A stretch of DNA of 64,000 bases. Source: Posidonia oceanica (Eukaryota > Streptophyta > Magnoliopsida > Alismatales > Posidoniaceae). Positions 48,488 to 61,211 of the stretch are shown in pieces. The translations under genes were made by a program, and so were the position numbers. The first letter of the stretch is position 1, and each line of letters opens with the position of its first letter. The stretch lies in contig JAZBRS010000059.1 of the NCBI GenBank assembly GCA_037176725.1, positions 9,101,001 to 9,165,000 on the forward strand, read 5' to 3'. The notes below the pieces were generated by a model. It saw only the letters and a program-made list of their open reading frames with translations. It was not told the DNA's origin and ran no database searches.

Positions 48488-50064
48488 TCAGCCGGCCGGA
48501 GCTCCAGCCGGCGTCAGGAGAACTGCTGCCTTGGCTTTGGCCTTCATGGCCATTTCCATCTCAAACCTCCAGACGTAATTGAGCCCGACCAGCAGCTCCG
48601 CCACAGCCGCCTCCGCCTTCTCCCTCACGGCGAAGTGTAACGTTTGCAGCACCAGCACACCGGACCTTGCTGGAGCGGTGGCGGTCGACGCGCCACGTCT
48701 CTCGAAGCTCCGCTCCGATTGCCACCGAACGGTGTTGTGCGCCAGCGGAGACAGCCAATCGACTATCATCCCGAGGGCGGTTTGCCACTCGTTGGCTAGC
48801 CGTACGTCGGTGGCGGGGCATGCCGCCACCCGTCGGAGCCGTGCCCGCAGAGTCGAACGTAGGCTCGCCGGAAGCATTGAATAAAGATCGTCCCTTGCGT
48901 CGGGACCGATCGATCTCGGTGATCGTATCATCTTCTCGATCACCAAGACTATGTTCGCGTATCGTAGTGCCAACCCGGCGCAGCCGAGTGTCGAAGGTGG
49001 CCGCACGAGGGCCGCCGAGCTAGACTCGAAGAACCCAAGTTGTTGGTTCTTCGACGGTGAAGCGATTGGCTCTTCCACGACACGTCCATTGGAAATTGGC
49101 GACGTGTCGGAGGAAGGATGCACGGCGGCGGACACGGAAAAACGCGGTGGAGGAGGCGATGGCGACGGTGACGGTGACTCGTACTCCGAGGAGTGGAACA
49201 CCTATGTGGTAAAAAGGGAAATGTAAAAATTTGAACTTTAAAATTCGATGTTCATTATTTATTTTAACATGTTAGACCATTGGATAGTGTCAAGGACAAC
49301 ATGTTTCTACGGATCTAATTGATGGAGACGGTAGTTACCTGCTTGATCCTCGCCAAGACGGTGAACGCCGATCGAGCGAGGACTAGAGAGATGGTATCGA
49401 AGTTCTTCTCCCAAAGGGACATCTCCTTGAGACGCTTCACCTCTTGCTTCTTCCACGAGATCTTCTGCCGGACCGCCACGGCGGCCGCCATCTTCGAGGA
49501 GGCGGAGTTGGAGCTGTGGACCAACAGTCTCTTCAAACACTGTTCCATGTCCACCATCTCGTCCAATTCCCGGTGCAACTCGCCGGTGGCCGCGACGAAC
49601 TTCTCCATCTTCTTCACCTTCGCCTCCATCTCCCTCCACCCCATGACCCACCCCTCGTCGTCGCGGCCTTGCTCGGCATATTCGTGGAACCGGCGGTGGA
49701 ATCGACGGAGGGTCTGGTCGGTGCAGCGGTGGGAGAGTACGAGGGAGATGCTGTCGGCGGCGACGCGGAGGGAGTCGGTGAATTCGGCGCATGCGAGGGA
49801 GAGGAGGAAGGCGTCGTCGTCGGAGATGAGCTTGCGGATGCCCGGGAGGGAGATGGAGTCGCGGTGGAGGAGGAGGAGGTGGTGGTCGGAGAGGGAGCGC
49901 CATAGATGGAGGAGCTTCGACATGATGCCGGCGACCTCGCAGCACAAGATGCCGATGATCGTCGGCGGCTTTTGGATGATGGGTCTATTGGCGGCCGTGG
50001 ACTTGGCAGTGGTGGCGGAAGACAAGGCGGATCTTACACGGATTAGCCATGAGTCTAGAGCCAT
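48488..50064 (-). CDS. DUF3475/DUF668 protein (PSK-SIMULATOR family)
   Basis: Two exons, 50064-49339 and 49201-48488, with a 137-bp intron (CAAGCAG/gtaac...acatag/GTGTTCC). They join in phase 0 to give 479 residues, within the family's usual size. Exon 1 holds DUF3475 (about residues 36-95: IIGILCCEVAGIMSKLLHLW, then ISDDDAFLLSLACAEF) and the following conserved segment EAKVKKMEKFVAATGELHRE. Exon 2 starts with a Ser/Pro-rich low-complexity linker, then DUF668 from about residue 311 (STLGCAGLALRYANIVLVIE). These plant-only proteins are linked to growth promotion and peptide-hormone responses (PSI1-3), but their biochemical activity is unknown. The N-terminus lacks the MGxxxS-type myristoylation start of PSI1. 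The coding sequence is strongly GC-rich. A (GA)22 tract lies about 490 bp upstream. Confidence 0.9.
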
Positions 50065-50546
50065 GGGAGAGGTTGGTGGAGCTCAGATGATGATGATGGA
50101 AGAAGAGAAGAAAGGAGAGAATTATGTATTGGCTTCTATATATTTTATTCTCCTTCTTCCACTTGTTTTTCCTTTGTTGTTATAATATGATGAGAGTGAG
50201 AAAGAGAGAGATTAATGATGGGGGAGATGGGTTTTCTTTTGGTAGAACAAGGTTAAACAAGTGAAGAAGATGATGGAGGAGGAGCAGAAGAAGAAGAAGA
50301 AGTTTGAGTGATATGTTTGGAGTGATATGTTTCCCACTTTTATATTACAAAGTAAAATACTTTCTTGCACTAGTCAGTGTTTGTAATATGTAAATAAACA
50401 AGAGAGAGGAGGAGAATGATAAGAAAGAAAGGTTGCTTGCAGAGAAAAGTTTAAAGAAAGGAAGTAGAACAGGAAGAGTAGAAGACGGAAAGAAAGGGTT
50501 ATGAATGGAGATGGAGCCAATGGGAGAGGAGGAGGATATTTAGGAA

Positions 50547-50550
<4 letters not shown>

Positions 50551-50594
<44 letters not shown>
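50551..50594. repeat. (GA)22 microsatellite upstream of the DUF668 gene
   Basis: An uninterrupted GA run (CT on the gene's coding strand) lies 487 bases upstream of the start codon. It could be in the 5' untranslated region or promoter. Plant GAGA-type tracts are bound by BBR/BPC factors, but a role here is only inferred. Confidence 0.9.
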
Positions 50595-50597
<3 letters not shown>

Positions 50598-51035
50598 GAA
50601 TAAAAGGAAGGATGGAAGAAGAAGAAGAAGAGGGTAGAGAAGGTGTAAAGCTTAGCTTTTCTTGCGTACTTGATAGTGTGGTGTGAGGAAGGTAAAAAGC
50701 ACAAGGAGGTTGAGGTTGAGTGAGTTCTCCTCTGAATGGAGGAAAAAGAGTTGGCCATCTTTTACTTTGAGGAGAAGTCATCTCCTTAGATTTCATCACC
50801 AACTATATCAACCCATCTATCTTATCTTTGTCAAACACCCCAGAAAAAGTATATGGTCCCAAAATTTTGTAGGAGACTTGAGCATATATATCAAAATAAA
50901 AATGTTTTGGACATTTGGATTACATGTCTCTAGAATTTTTCCTTTTTCTAATCATTATTGCAAAAGTTTCAATTTTAGATGTAATGGTTTGTATTAAAAA
51001 ACAAAAAATTACCTTTCTCATAGACTACTTGAAGA

Positions 51036-51799
51036 TAGACCTGGAATTTATGGTCAGATCGGTCGTGGTCCGTTGGCTTAGCCTGGGAAAAAAAAAGGGC
51101 TAGTCCGAGCTAAAATCGTACCTTGGTTGGCTTGGTCTGAACCCGAAAGGACCAAGCGTCGGGAGTTTGCTCTTGTGGCCCGACATGGCGCAGTTTGGGC
51201 CCAAACAAGGCCCGAGCTTGAGCATGAACTTGACACAAACACAAACTGAGCCTAGCCCATTTTTTATGACTTGATTCAGGCCCAACCCAAAATAGGCTCT
51301 CAATAAGATTATGTAATTTTAAATATAAATATTAATTTTTATGTTACAATAATTATTTTATAATATATTTTATGTATATAAACATGTGATAGTTAAAAAA
51401 TAAACATTTATATTAAAGAAACGGGCATCTGCCTTTGGACAATGCATTTGTTTTTGTAGATAGTGCATTCTATCCAAAATGGGTGTCTGTTTCATAAAAG
51501 TGGACATCCGTTTTTGTTAATGGACATTTATTTTTATCAACGAACATCTACTTTTGGTTTCTTGTAATTTTTAAAACATTAACAGATCAATTAGGGTCGG
51601 CTCGAAATCATGCCTAGTGCGGCCTAATTTGGACTCGACCTGAAATAAGTAAGGTTGTGGGTCGTGCTAAGGTGGAAGGATTTTTAATTCCTACCTGGCT
51701 CGACACGGCTTGAAATGATTTAGGGTCGAATTGGCCTCACCTGGAATAGGGAGTACAGGTCTTGGAATTTCAAGCCAAGCTGACCGATTTCCATGTTTA
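51036..51799. mobile_element. Non-autonomous hAT element A
   Basis: The terminal inverted repeats are TAGACCTGGAATTTATGGTC on the left and, read backward, TAAACATGGAAATCGGTCAG on the right. The flanks CTTGAAGA (51028-51035) and TGTGAAGA (51800-51807) agree at six of eight bases, fitting the hAT 8-bp duplication. Near-terminal regions are rich in GGCCC/GGGTC words. The middle is AT-rich with GGACATCC-like phrases. No transposase is present. Confidence 0.75.
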
Positions 51800-51936
51800 T
51801 GTGAAGATTCAAGTACTCAAAATTGTTGATAAATTTAGGGAAAATTTGATATTGATAATAACGATAATGCCATAATGGCATGGTGTTGCCATGTGAGTCA
51901 TGGACTAGTGGATTGCGAAATAGAGGTTGACTTTGA

Positions 51937-53407
51937 TAGACTTAGAATTTAGGGTCGGGTTGCTCGCAACCTGGTCAGCTTGACTTGACCTGAAATAGTA
52001 CCAGGTCACCCCGGTTCGAACTCAAAAGGGCCAAGGGTCGGGCTAGGATAGGGGTTTTTCTCCCGCAGCATATGGCCTGACATGGCTCGATTTAGGCCTG
52101 AGTATGGCCTAGGCTTGAGCTTGAACTTGGCACGAACATAGTCGTACCTAAGTCCATTTTTATGAGCTGGTTTGGCCCAACCTGGTTTAGCCCTGAAATG
52201 GGTCCTAAATAATATTATGTAATTTTAAATATGTATATTAGTTTTTAAGTTATAATATTATTTTATAATTTATTTCAACCATACAAGATAAAAAAAAGGA
52301 CGTCCATTTTATCCATTCTAAACTAAATTCCAAAATGGGCGTCTTTTTAAAGGAACAAATGTCTGTTTTTCCAGGAGAATTTCGTGACTTAAAAATGAAT
52401 CTTCGTTTCTAAAAATAGACGTTTGTTTTTTATTGATTTTAAATATATCAAAATTTCAACAATTATAAAATATAACCATTAAATGAAGTGGACGTCCAAT
52501 TTCAAAAATAGACGTCCACTTCTACAAACGGACGTCCATTAAAAAAAGGACATTTGTTATTTTCTTGAATTTTTACATTTAAATTTCAACGATTATAAAA
52601 TACAGCTGTTGGATTAAGTGAACCTCTATTTCTAGAAATTGATGTCTACTTCCAAAAATAGACGTCCATTGACAATTTCTAACAGTTATATTTCTAGTTG
52701 TAAAATTTTATTAACAATTTTATCATTTCCAATAACTCTATTTCTAATTGTTAGAGCATTGAAACTTCTATAAATAGTATCTCATTCTACTCTTTCATCT
52801 ACACAAAACTTCTTATTTCTTTTTTTCATTTCTAAAAGTTCTTAGCTTCTTGCAATCTTATTCTCGAGTCTCTTCCTTCTCTTTTGATCTTCTTTAGTTT
52901 TTCGTGATGAATCCGAGAAAGTATTCAAGATTGCTATGTGTCTACACAAGAAATATAAATGATGATAATTTAAGGTTGACACTTCAACGGTTCATCTTTA
53001 CAAGTATATGAAAAAATGCCTACAACAAGAGGAAGAATGTGAATACGAATGCTACGACTCCATTTCGACCGTCTAGAACGCAAATGGAGAGGCAGGAGAT
53101 TAGAGTAATTAGTTATTAGTGACTTCTTAATCTCGATGAGATGTTATTTTCTTTTTTATGTATTATCAATTATTTATGGTATTATCAATGTATTTGAGTT
53201 ATTAAAAAAATTCTCAATTTTTTATTATTAAATTTAAAATTACATAAATTCATTAGAATTGATTCGAAATCAGGTCAGATATAGCCTATTGTCGATACAA
53301 TCTGAAATAAATAAGACCGTAGACTACGCTAAATCCGAGAGATTTTTATTTCTGAGTTAGACCCAAAATAAGGTCGGGTCATGGAACCCGATATTTATTT
53401 CCGCTTA
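51937..53407. mobile_element. Non-autonomous hAT element B (related to A)
   Basis: The left part (51937-52290) matches 51036-51370 of element A in the same direction. The right part (about 53250-53400) matches 51590-51740. The left end is TAGACTTAGAATTTAGGGTC and the right, read backward, TAAGCGGAAATAAATATCGG. The 8-bp flanks agree at only four positions, so the right edge is approximate. The interior has repeated GGACGTCCATTT-type words (52300-52680) and a TATAAATA box near 52775 followed by a transcript-like leader, as if a transposase promoter survives without its gene. No long frame follows. Confidence 0.6.
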
Positions 53408-56400
53408 GGTTTGGTGGTATGCACGTGCACTGCATGACAAGAACAGGACCTCAAGAATCAACACCATTACCATGCATGCTTGGATCGTGTCGTTTCTCTC
53501 ATGTTTCTTTTTTCTTTCTTTGTTATTTTATACAACTCCATCAGATTTTCATCAAGAAAGTAAATACCTCTATTTGACTTTTGAATATTTTAATGAACTT
53601 CTGTAATCGTACGTGACTATTATTTGAGGGATTGTAGATTCGAATCTTACTGAGTTCAGAATTTTTTATTGTAAAAAAAAAACTTCTGCTATTAACTAAA
53701 ATTATTTATATATGAGTTTATTCTATGAGTAACCGATTCAAATAGATGAATTGACAGTGTATTATGGTTCTATAATCTCTATTTGGATTTGAGTCAAGAC
53801 TCAAATGCTAGAGTCAACAACTAATTAACTATGAAAAGATTATTCTGTGGTGAGATTATTCTCACTCCGCTAATCTAGATCCCTAAATCTCGTGCCCCTT
53901 AGAAAATTTGGAGGAGTTGAGTGAAGCATGTGTCATGAGTTCATTACTTTTAGAAAAAGAAAAAGATACTCAACAGAACACAAAGTACTCCTTGTGAAAC
54001 CTCATATTTAGTCTTATATTGTTTAGAATAAAGAAGTCAATGAGTTAAATAAAGGCTACGATCAACTACTATATTTACTTCAACTTAAACATTTTATGCA
54101 TAGTTGTTGGATCTAAGATTATTATGAATTAATTGAACCTAGATCATTATAAATGATATCAAAACCTGAATCAGCCAAAAATGTGGGAAGTAAGTTTTAC
54201 ACTTAATGAGTGAGAACTACCTTTAGAATCTTACACTGCTTGATTGTGATTGTAGATTCTAACGAAGATGTCAAATATTCAACTAGAGGAGATTGTGACA
54301 TCCTATATTTAGGATTTGTTTCTTTAGTTAGGTCTAGATTATTTATTCAATTGGTAGTTGAACAGTAACAGACTAATGGAGATATGGCATACGGACTATA
54401 AATAAATAAAAAATACTCATAATGAGAGGAAGAAAAAAACTAACATCAATGGGATTTTTTTGTTTTTTCCTTTGACACCATGTCAGACACTGTTTGGATT
54501 ATTTTTCAAATAGGCCCTTAGTTTGACGTTACTTACAAATAAAAAAAATGAGTGGACTAAATAATGATTAGGAATAACTACCATATAAACTTCAACTTAA
54601 GTATTTTAGACATGATTGTTGGATTAGTTGGACCCAGATCTTTACACTCCAAGCAACTAAATCATCGGTAGATTTGCGGTTAATTTCTTAATTCTACTCG
54701 GTTAGTAAGAAACAAGTAAAAAACCCACATGATGTGTGGTGAAAGAAAAAAAAAATTTAATAATTTCGACGTACTAAGTCACTCTAAGCAAAATAAAGTC
54801 ACAACAAATTCAAATCTCCATGAAATTAAGATAATTTAAAATCATAGGAAAATAAATCGTAAAAGAAGTATAAAAAATAGCTTTTAAAATTTAAAGAGCA
54901 AAAAAAAAATGCTAATTGATTAAAATCGACTAAAGTCTAAGATAAAGCTTGGTAAATAAAATCAATTTGAAAAAAAAAAGACAAAAATATTTTCGACTCT
55001 TTCAAGTCAAACAAAAAGGAAATGTGAAGAATAAAAAATATTTCTTTTTCAAATTAAATATGAAATATTGTCATGATAGAGCTTTTTAGATGCGAGTTTT
55101 CATTATTCATTAATAATTTTTGAATTAGATACATAACCTAATCTATATATAAACAACACCACGATCAAGTGCTTACAGAATCAAGTCAAGCATTCATTTT
55201 GAGCCTAAAACATGTAGTAGGACATTCAATCTCATTTGAATAAATAATAATGTTAAAAATTATAATATGTAAGTTAGAAATTATTGTTGCATGGGTCTCC
55301 TAAATTGTGCGTAAGAAAACACCATTGTCAATTGTCAAGAATATATATTTAAATTAATATTATATTGTCTAATGAGAAATATCAGATATTAAGTCGTTGA
55401 AATTACCTTAACATAACATTTGATATGATTAGGATGGAGAAGCAACCATACTTATAAGAGGCGAGTTCTTTCACCTATGTAAAAAAAATAGACGGAGAAG
55501 TAACAGTAAATTTATCTTAAAATAAAAAAGAGGAAGAAAAAAGCAAATCTCTAACAAAAAAGACTCATAAAAGTATTACCACAACACCTATTGACCAAGA
55601 ATAAAACTTGGAAAAAATTGTATACCTCATTTTATTAAACATAAATCTCGGAGTAGATGAGATATTGATTTTTTAGTGATCTTTAAGTCACCTTCATCGT
55701 AAATTTGTATAAATAAATAATATTATAAAATTAAATTGATCATCTCCTTTCTAACGTAATAGAATGATTCTTCAATAATAGATAATAAATAATAATAAAT
55801 GTAAAGAAGCAAAAACTTAGCTTTTTCTAATTAAACTGGAAACACTTTCATGAGTAATCATGTGTAACATATAAAAAAAAAAAGACACCAATTTAGCCTC
55901 ATACCCTTTTTTTCGTGTATCAAATATGTTATTAGGAATTATAACGTAAAAACTAAGAACTTGAAAAGATATTATAACAAAGGATTTCTTTAATCAGTGT
56001 CTATCAAAAGGTTGACTTGATATACTTAAATTCCATCGAGATTAAGAATTAAGGTGAAATAGATATTTTGTTTCTCTCATTCAAGTTTGATTGCAAAATT
56101 TGTTTTTGTTTAGCATTTTCTCTCGTATGTTTCTTTTTTTATTAAGGAAGTTGCAAATCGAAGTTAAATAATTAAGCATCTACAATGAAATGTACAATCA
56201 AAAAAAGAAAAAGATAGAATAAAATCTTAGATGGAAGGAGAAAATGGTTGTTCACATTTAAAATTAAAAAAATAAAAAATAATTAATGATAATACAAAAT
56301 ACAAACACATGGGACTTCTAAGTGCAACTAAAGAAAAAATATATATTTTTAGAAAATTAAAAACTAAAAAAAACATGGTTAGAGAAAAAGGGGTGTTCAT

Positions 56401-57060
56401 TTTCTCTCATTTCACCATTTAAAACATGTCTTCGCTTAGTATAATAGTAAGATAGTAAGATAATCAACTCGTGCAAAGGATTATTTGAAGTTCATATGAA
56501 ATATGAAGAGTGGACAATAAATTTGTAAGATAAAGATTTGTCCCAAAATAGATAACTTTGAGGAGTATACAAACATAAAACAATTCTTTGTTTTCTTATT
56601 ATATACTTCATCTTATTATATAGTTACGTATGTCAATGATGTTTCTCACTTTCTTTAAAAGATTACGATATAGATAACATAATAATAGTTACGTATGTCG
56701 ATGATATTTGTCACTTTCTCTATGAGATTAAGATTTAAATAACATAATAATACTTAAGTTCTACGCTTATTCTTTCTAAAGAAATTATTGTTAATTTTAA
56801 GACAATCTGTGGGTTCTAATGGTTGATTTAGATAACATAACAATACTTAAGTTCAACTCTTATTCTTTCTAAAGAAATTATTGTTAATTCTAAGATAATC
56901 TGTGGGTTCTAATGGTTTATTGTTCTCAACTTTGGAATTGAGTAATTTACAAAATTCCCAGGGTGAGTATTGTACTCCACACAACAAATGTATTTTTTTT
57001 CTCTAATGCAAATACAAGTTTTACAACAAAATTCCTTGCTATGAATCTTTAAATGATGGG
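53408..57060. other. AT-rich spacer with direct repeats, no gene
   Basis: No frame exceeds 60 codons. A phrase of about 85 bases (CTTCAACTTAA, then TGTTGGAT, then ACC(T/C)AGATC) occurs near 54078 and again near 54588. A phrase GGAGATTGTGACATCC near 54288 resembles retrotransposon LTR junctions but has no partner. Two tandem repeats lie at 56621-56925. Confidence 0.45.
56621..56925. repeat. Two adjacent tandem duplications (65-bp and 93-bp periods)
   Basis: TAGTTACGTATGTC starts at 56621 and again at 56686. Next to it, a unit with AACATAA.AATACTTAAGTT and CTGTGGGTTCTAATGGTT is repeated at about 56735 and 56828. Both are imperfect. Confidence 0.8.
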
Positions 57061-57074
57061 AGTCTTCATTCAAC

Positions 57075-57510
57075 ATTCAAAATTAAGATTTGGAAAAGTA
57101 CAGTACGGCTTAAAGTGAAGATTTTCATCTAGCTTGTCCTAAAAGACAAAATATTGTCCCATGCCAACCTAGCTAAAAGGGATTGGTCTGGCCCCTTATA
57201 CTGTGAATGTTGTGGCTTTCATTTAGAATTTGTAACTCATATCTTTTTCTATTGTTTCTTTGCTAAAACTTTATGGAATTTTTTTCTACGTAATGTTAGT
57301 ACTTTGTTATCAAATTTCAGCTTAACTCAAGCTTTTACATTGAAAAATTATCTCAAATTCAATATTAGTATCAAGTACTGGAACACCCTCGTTCAGGTTA
57401 TTTTTTTATCTCTTTGGTTACATTGCAATAATTTGATATTTCGTAGTAATTGTAAATATATTAACTCAATATTTCTTGATTTTATGTCTTTAACTGCCTT
57501 TTAGTTAGAT
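57075..57510 (+). pseudogene. LINE fragment: zf-RVT domain
   Basis: The plus-strand frame at 57154-57504 reads LAKRDWSGPLYCECCGF, then ETHIFF-like residues (here EFVTHIFFYCFFAKTLWNFF). This is the C-x2-C..H..C zinc-binding module (zf-RVT) found after the reverse transcriptase of plant LINEs. A short upstream part in another frame (WKSTVRLKVKIFI, from about 57090) extends it. It is not joined to RT sequence and runs opposite to the two larger LINEs. It is a third, separate LINE remnant. Confidence 0.75.
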
Positions 57511-57724
57511 AATGAAAACTCCAGATAGGGTGCAATAGCCTCCTCCTCATCAACTGTTGAAATTCAGCATATGCAGTAGAGTTGGGATACGGAGCACACT
57601 GCCCAAGGTTACAGCCATCCATCGTTGATCTAGGTCTTCATGGGAAGGTGGACACTAGACCTTTTGAGCTTAATGCAAGCACTAACTAGGATAGATGAGA
57701 TGGCAATTCCAATGCTACCTAGAG

Positions 57725-57757
57725 CTTCATGCTTCATGCTTCATGCTTCATGCTTCA
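57725..57757. repeat. Heptamer tandem repeat (CTTCATG)n
   Basis: The 7-base unit CTTCATG is repeated four times plus a partial copy, without mismatch. Confidence 0.9.
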
Positions 57758-60418
57758 AACTTCCCATTTTGTGGAAGATTCTGTTATACTTTGAGCCTCC
57801 TTCATTACCTTGTAATATTTTTGATTTGTACTGTGCTAACCGTCTAATTTATTTTGGTATCTCTATATGGATAAGAACTTTGTATGATGCTTGATGGTGA
57901 TACTCATAATCAGACTTTTTGGTTAAAAAATATTTATCGTTTTAAAAAAAACAAAATTCCTTTCACTATTGGTAACTCATGTCCCTTTCCGCTGCAACAT
58001 AATAAAACAAGTGCACAAGATGTTGCAAGTTTCATATATATGACAATAATATGTACGTTTCAAATTGTTTGACCTGGAGAACAATGAGTCGCACTCTTCT
58101 CTGTATTCTTCTTGAGGGATGCCAAAGAATTGGGATGAAGGTTCTTTTTCTTTATTACACACGATGCGTTTCAATTATGTCATTATCTCATATATTTATA
58201 TAGGAATCCAATGGCTTCAGGTGAATGAAACGGATACGAATATAGATATGGATACAAATTCGGATACGATACAATATAGATTTGACAATTTGATAATTTT
58301 CTAATATTTAGGATACGATTCGGCATAGATACGACATTAAATAAATAAATAAACAAAATATCTATTTAAATTTATTTATTTTAAGATTTAAACTAATGCA
58401 TTAAAATGACTGAAAGTAAAGATATAAATCATACAAAATACAAAAAATAAAATCAAAAGAGACATAATATACTGAGGTCCATCAAAATAAGTTCCTTCAA
58501 TTCATACAAAATCAAACAAATCATCAAACTCAAAATAGTCATAAACATGGCATAATATACTAATTCAGAAACAACAAAACTAAATTCATGTAAATACAAA
58601 TGGTTTAATTTTGATAAAATCCCAAAACTTTTAAAAAAAAAAGCATGTAAAAACAAATCCCAGGAGTGCTCCAAAAGTATCCTAGCCAAATCCAACATGA
58701 ATCCCAGTGGATTCGTTTGGACACCAATCTAAACGGATCCTAGGCGAATCTGTGTCTCTGGTGTGGGTGCGTTGATCATTTAGAAGAATCCGAACTTCCT
58801 AGTTTCGGAGTACTCTCCCTGAAAGATCATAAAACCGATTTACTACAACTAAGCTTTACATTGGTAGCGGCATTAGCGTTTTAATCTACAAATCCTTTTC
58901 TTTAATCCTACAAATAAGAAAAAAAAAAGCATGTAAATGGGAAGCAATTAATGTCAGCCATCGTCGCATGGCTCGTCAAAGTTACAGTCATGTAAAAATT
59001 GTCCGTGGAAGTCGTTATTTGGAAATCTATTTTATTTTATCTATACATCAAAATATTTACTAGATAACCGGGAAAAATAATTGAAATCTGACCCGGTAAT
59101 TGTTGTAATTGTCGAAATGTTTAAGCCCACCAGGCAGTGGACGCTTGAAGAATCAAACCATGTGGATGGAACAGTCTCTGCAGCACTACCAGCATTTTTT
59201 TCCCATAAACAATGCGAAACAGTACATGTGATGTGCCACAAAAATTATCTCCACTCATTTAACTTTCACATGTACTGTTTCGTACGTACACATCAAAAGT
59301 CCACCCATCAAAATCCCCTCTAACATCATTTTTTTTTTTTTTTTTGTTGCCCTTTAACAACAGTTACAGCAAGTCAAAGTGCAAGAGGTGCATAAAACAA
59401 TGGATAAAAAAAAAGGCATGTTGGATAGACGACATCAAATCAGTGGTCGTGTTTCTTTCTTGTGGGTTTTAAAGCTTCGTTGATTAACTGGGGTTTAAGT
59501 GTAATTAAGACGACCTACAGTGCAGAAAAGGGAAAGTTTCCCTAATTATAAGAAGGAAAGAGTAATCTGCAATTACAATACACTGCATCATGAACAATAA
59601 TAGCTGTATCTTTGTTCCGTGCGAATCACGTAATGGAAATTAGGATGTCCCAATTGTGCCTTTTGCTTTGATGGCAACATGAGTTGACTATATTGGGCAG
59701 ATTACCAAAGTTTGAGATATCACCGAGAGAAAAGAGGTGTTGTTGGTTTTTGGATGCCTCTTCTTTCCCCCTACCACCATCATTTCCTTTTTCACACCTG
59801 TGGGGGCAGATATTGCACCATCCTACTTTTCTGTCTAGAATGTTTACATGGAATATCAGAATAGTGTAACATTATTATTATTATTATTATTATTATTTAT
59901 TTTTATCATGTCATAGTTATTTCAGCCAAGTACTTGAAGTCATTTTGTAAGACTAATTTGTCAAAAGAAAAGAAAAGAAAAGAAAAGAAAAGAAACCTTT
60001 GGATTGTCTACTTCTTTTTGGCTGCCATGTATCACTTTTGCCTCTGGACGGAATTTTCGAACCTGTTCTTTTATATTTGAACCTCAGTCTCGGATTGATT
60101 ATCCATTGCTTGAAGCTTGAGTTTGACATAAGAATTTCTTTTCTTTCAGCCAATATTAAAGACACACCTTTCTCACCATTTCTTTCGACCAGTAGAGTAT
60201 TAATTATAAGGCATTTTGATTACCTGTTTGGCCTATATATGTGACTTCTGAAATTTGATGTAATCTTTTGTGGGCTATAGCCATGTATTTGTCAATATAT
60301 AAAACAAGTTGTGGTAGGGTTTTCTCACCCATGTGCGGCTACAGAGGATGAAAGCATTCGAACAATTGCCATTCTCTTGGAAGTATTGGGTATATGAAGT
60401 TTCTTAACATTGAAATAT
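57758..60418. other. AT-rich spacer with simple repeats, no gene
   Basis: Degenerate GGATAC words at 58228-58330 resemble those of the hAT element at 61212-62355 and may be an old relative. There is a perfect 17-bp inverted repeat at 59215-59282, a T-run at 59330-59345, (ATT)n at 59870-59899 and (AAAAG)n at 59962-59994. No protein similarity is visible. Confidence 0.5.
59215..59282. repeat. Perfect 17-bp inverted repeat with 34-bp loop
   Basis: CGAAACAGTACATGTGA (59215-59231) is repeated in reverse complement at 59266-59282. An isolated hairpin of this kind could be the remains of a TIR element or a structured transcript. No flanking signal decides. Confidence 0.85.
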
Positions 60419-60734
60419 TTTTTCCTTTAGGGAAAAATACAACTATACCATCCACAATCTTATATATTATGTAAACACCACCTAAATTCAAAAAATATCA
60501 TCTCTACCATCCATCTTCATTTTTAAATACATATATGCCATCGAGTTTATATACATTAGTATCTAAGTTAAAATAATAAGAATATGCCCTAAAGCCATTA
60601 GTTTTTGAATGTAATTGACTTTCCTACCCTCATGCTCCAACTTCCCCACTAGCTCTGGTACCAATATGGTTGGGCCCGACTCGACATCGAACTAGAAAGA
60701 CTTCACATTTGCCACCACCAACGGCATACCCAGC

Positions 60735-60955
60735 GGATCTAGCGTCGAGGGCAAATGTGGCGTGGGTGGTGAAGGGAGTCAACCTCGTCCTTGACAACAT
60801 CGAGAGCAAATGTAGGGTGGACAGCGATGGCACGAAGGGAGTCGACCTCATCCTCGACGACGTTAAGGGCGAATATGGTGTGGGCAGCAGTGGCACAAAG
60901 GGAGTCGGCCTCATCTTCGATGGCATCAAGGGTGGATGTAGTGACACAGAGGATG
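60735..60955. repeat. 63-bp minisatellite, about three units
   Basis: GAAGGGAGTC or its variant starts at 60771, 60834 and 60897, giving an exact 63-bp period. Because 63 is divisible by three, frames stay open on both strands (for example 60670-61011). The peptides show only the repeat and resemble no protein. Confidence 0.85.
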
Positions 60956-61211
60956 CGGGAGGTGAGGTGGGCAGTGACGGTGGGGCAGAAGTGGGAAAGC
61001 ATAGGAGTTAGTGGGGATAAAAGAGGTAGGTTTTATTTTTTGTAAGGGTAGGTTAGTCATTTTTTATCTTTGGGTTACATTTTAATTCCAATTTGTCAGT
61101 TTCTAACCAAACATTTGACGATAATGGCGTATATGTATGTAAAATTGGGGATCAATGGTATATATGTTATTTTTTAAATTTGAATGATATTTACATATTA
61201 TGTAAGATTGT

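Noticed and set aside
49307..49945. 212-codon Pro/Arg/His-rich frame on the - strand
   Set aside because: It is a second frame of the same GC-rich exon, with composition-driven residues and no domain.
49319..50185. 288-codon open frame on the + strand
   Set aside because: It is antisense to exon 1 of the DUF3475/DUF668 gene. The minus strand carries the conserved motifs and correct splice sites.
50374..50802. 142-codon Ser/Leu/Pro-rich frame on the - strand
   Set aside because: It is composed largely of translated CT microsatellite in the leader/promoter of the DUF668 gene.
60630..61045. Frames of 84-113 codons on both strands
   Set aside because: The 63-bp repeat keeps all frames open. 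The peptides show only the repeat.
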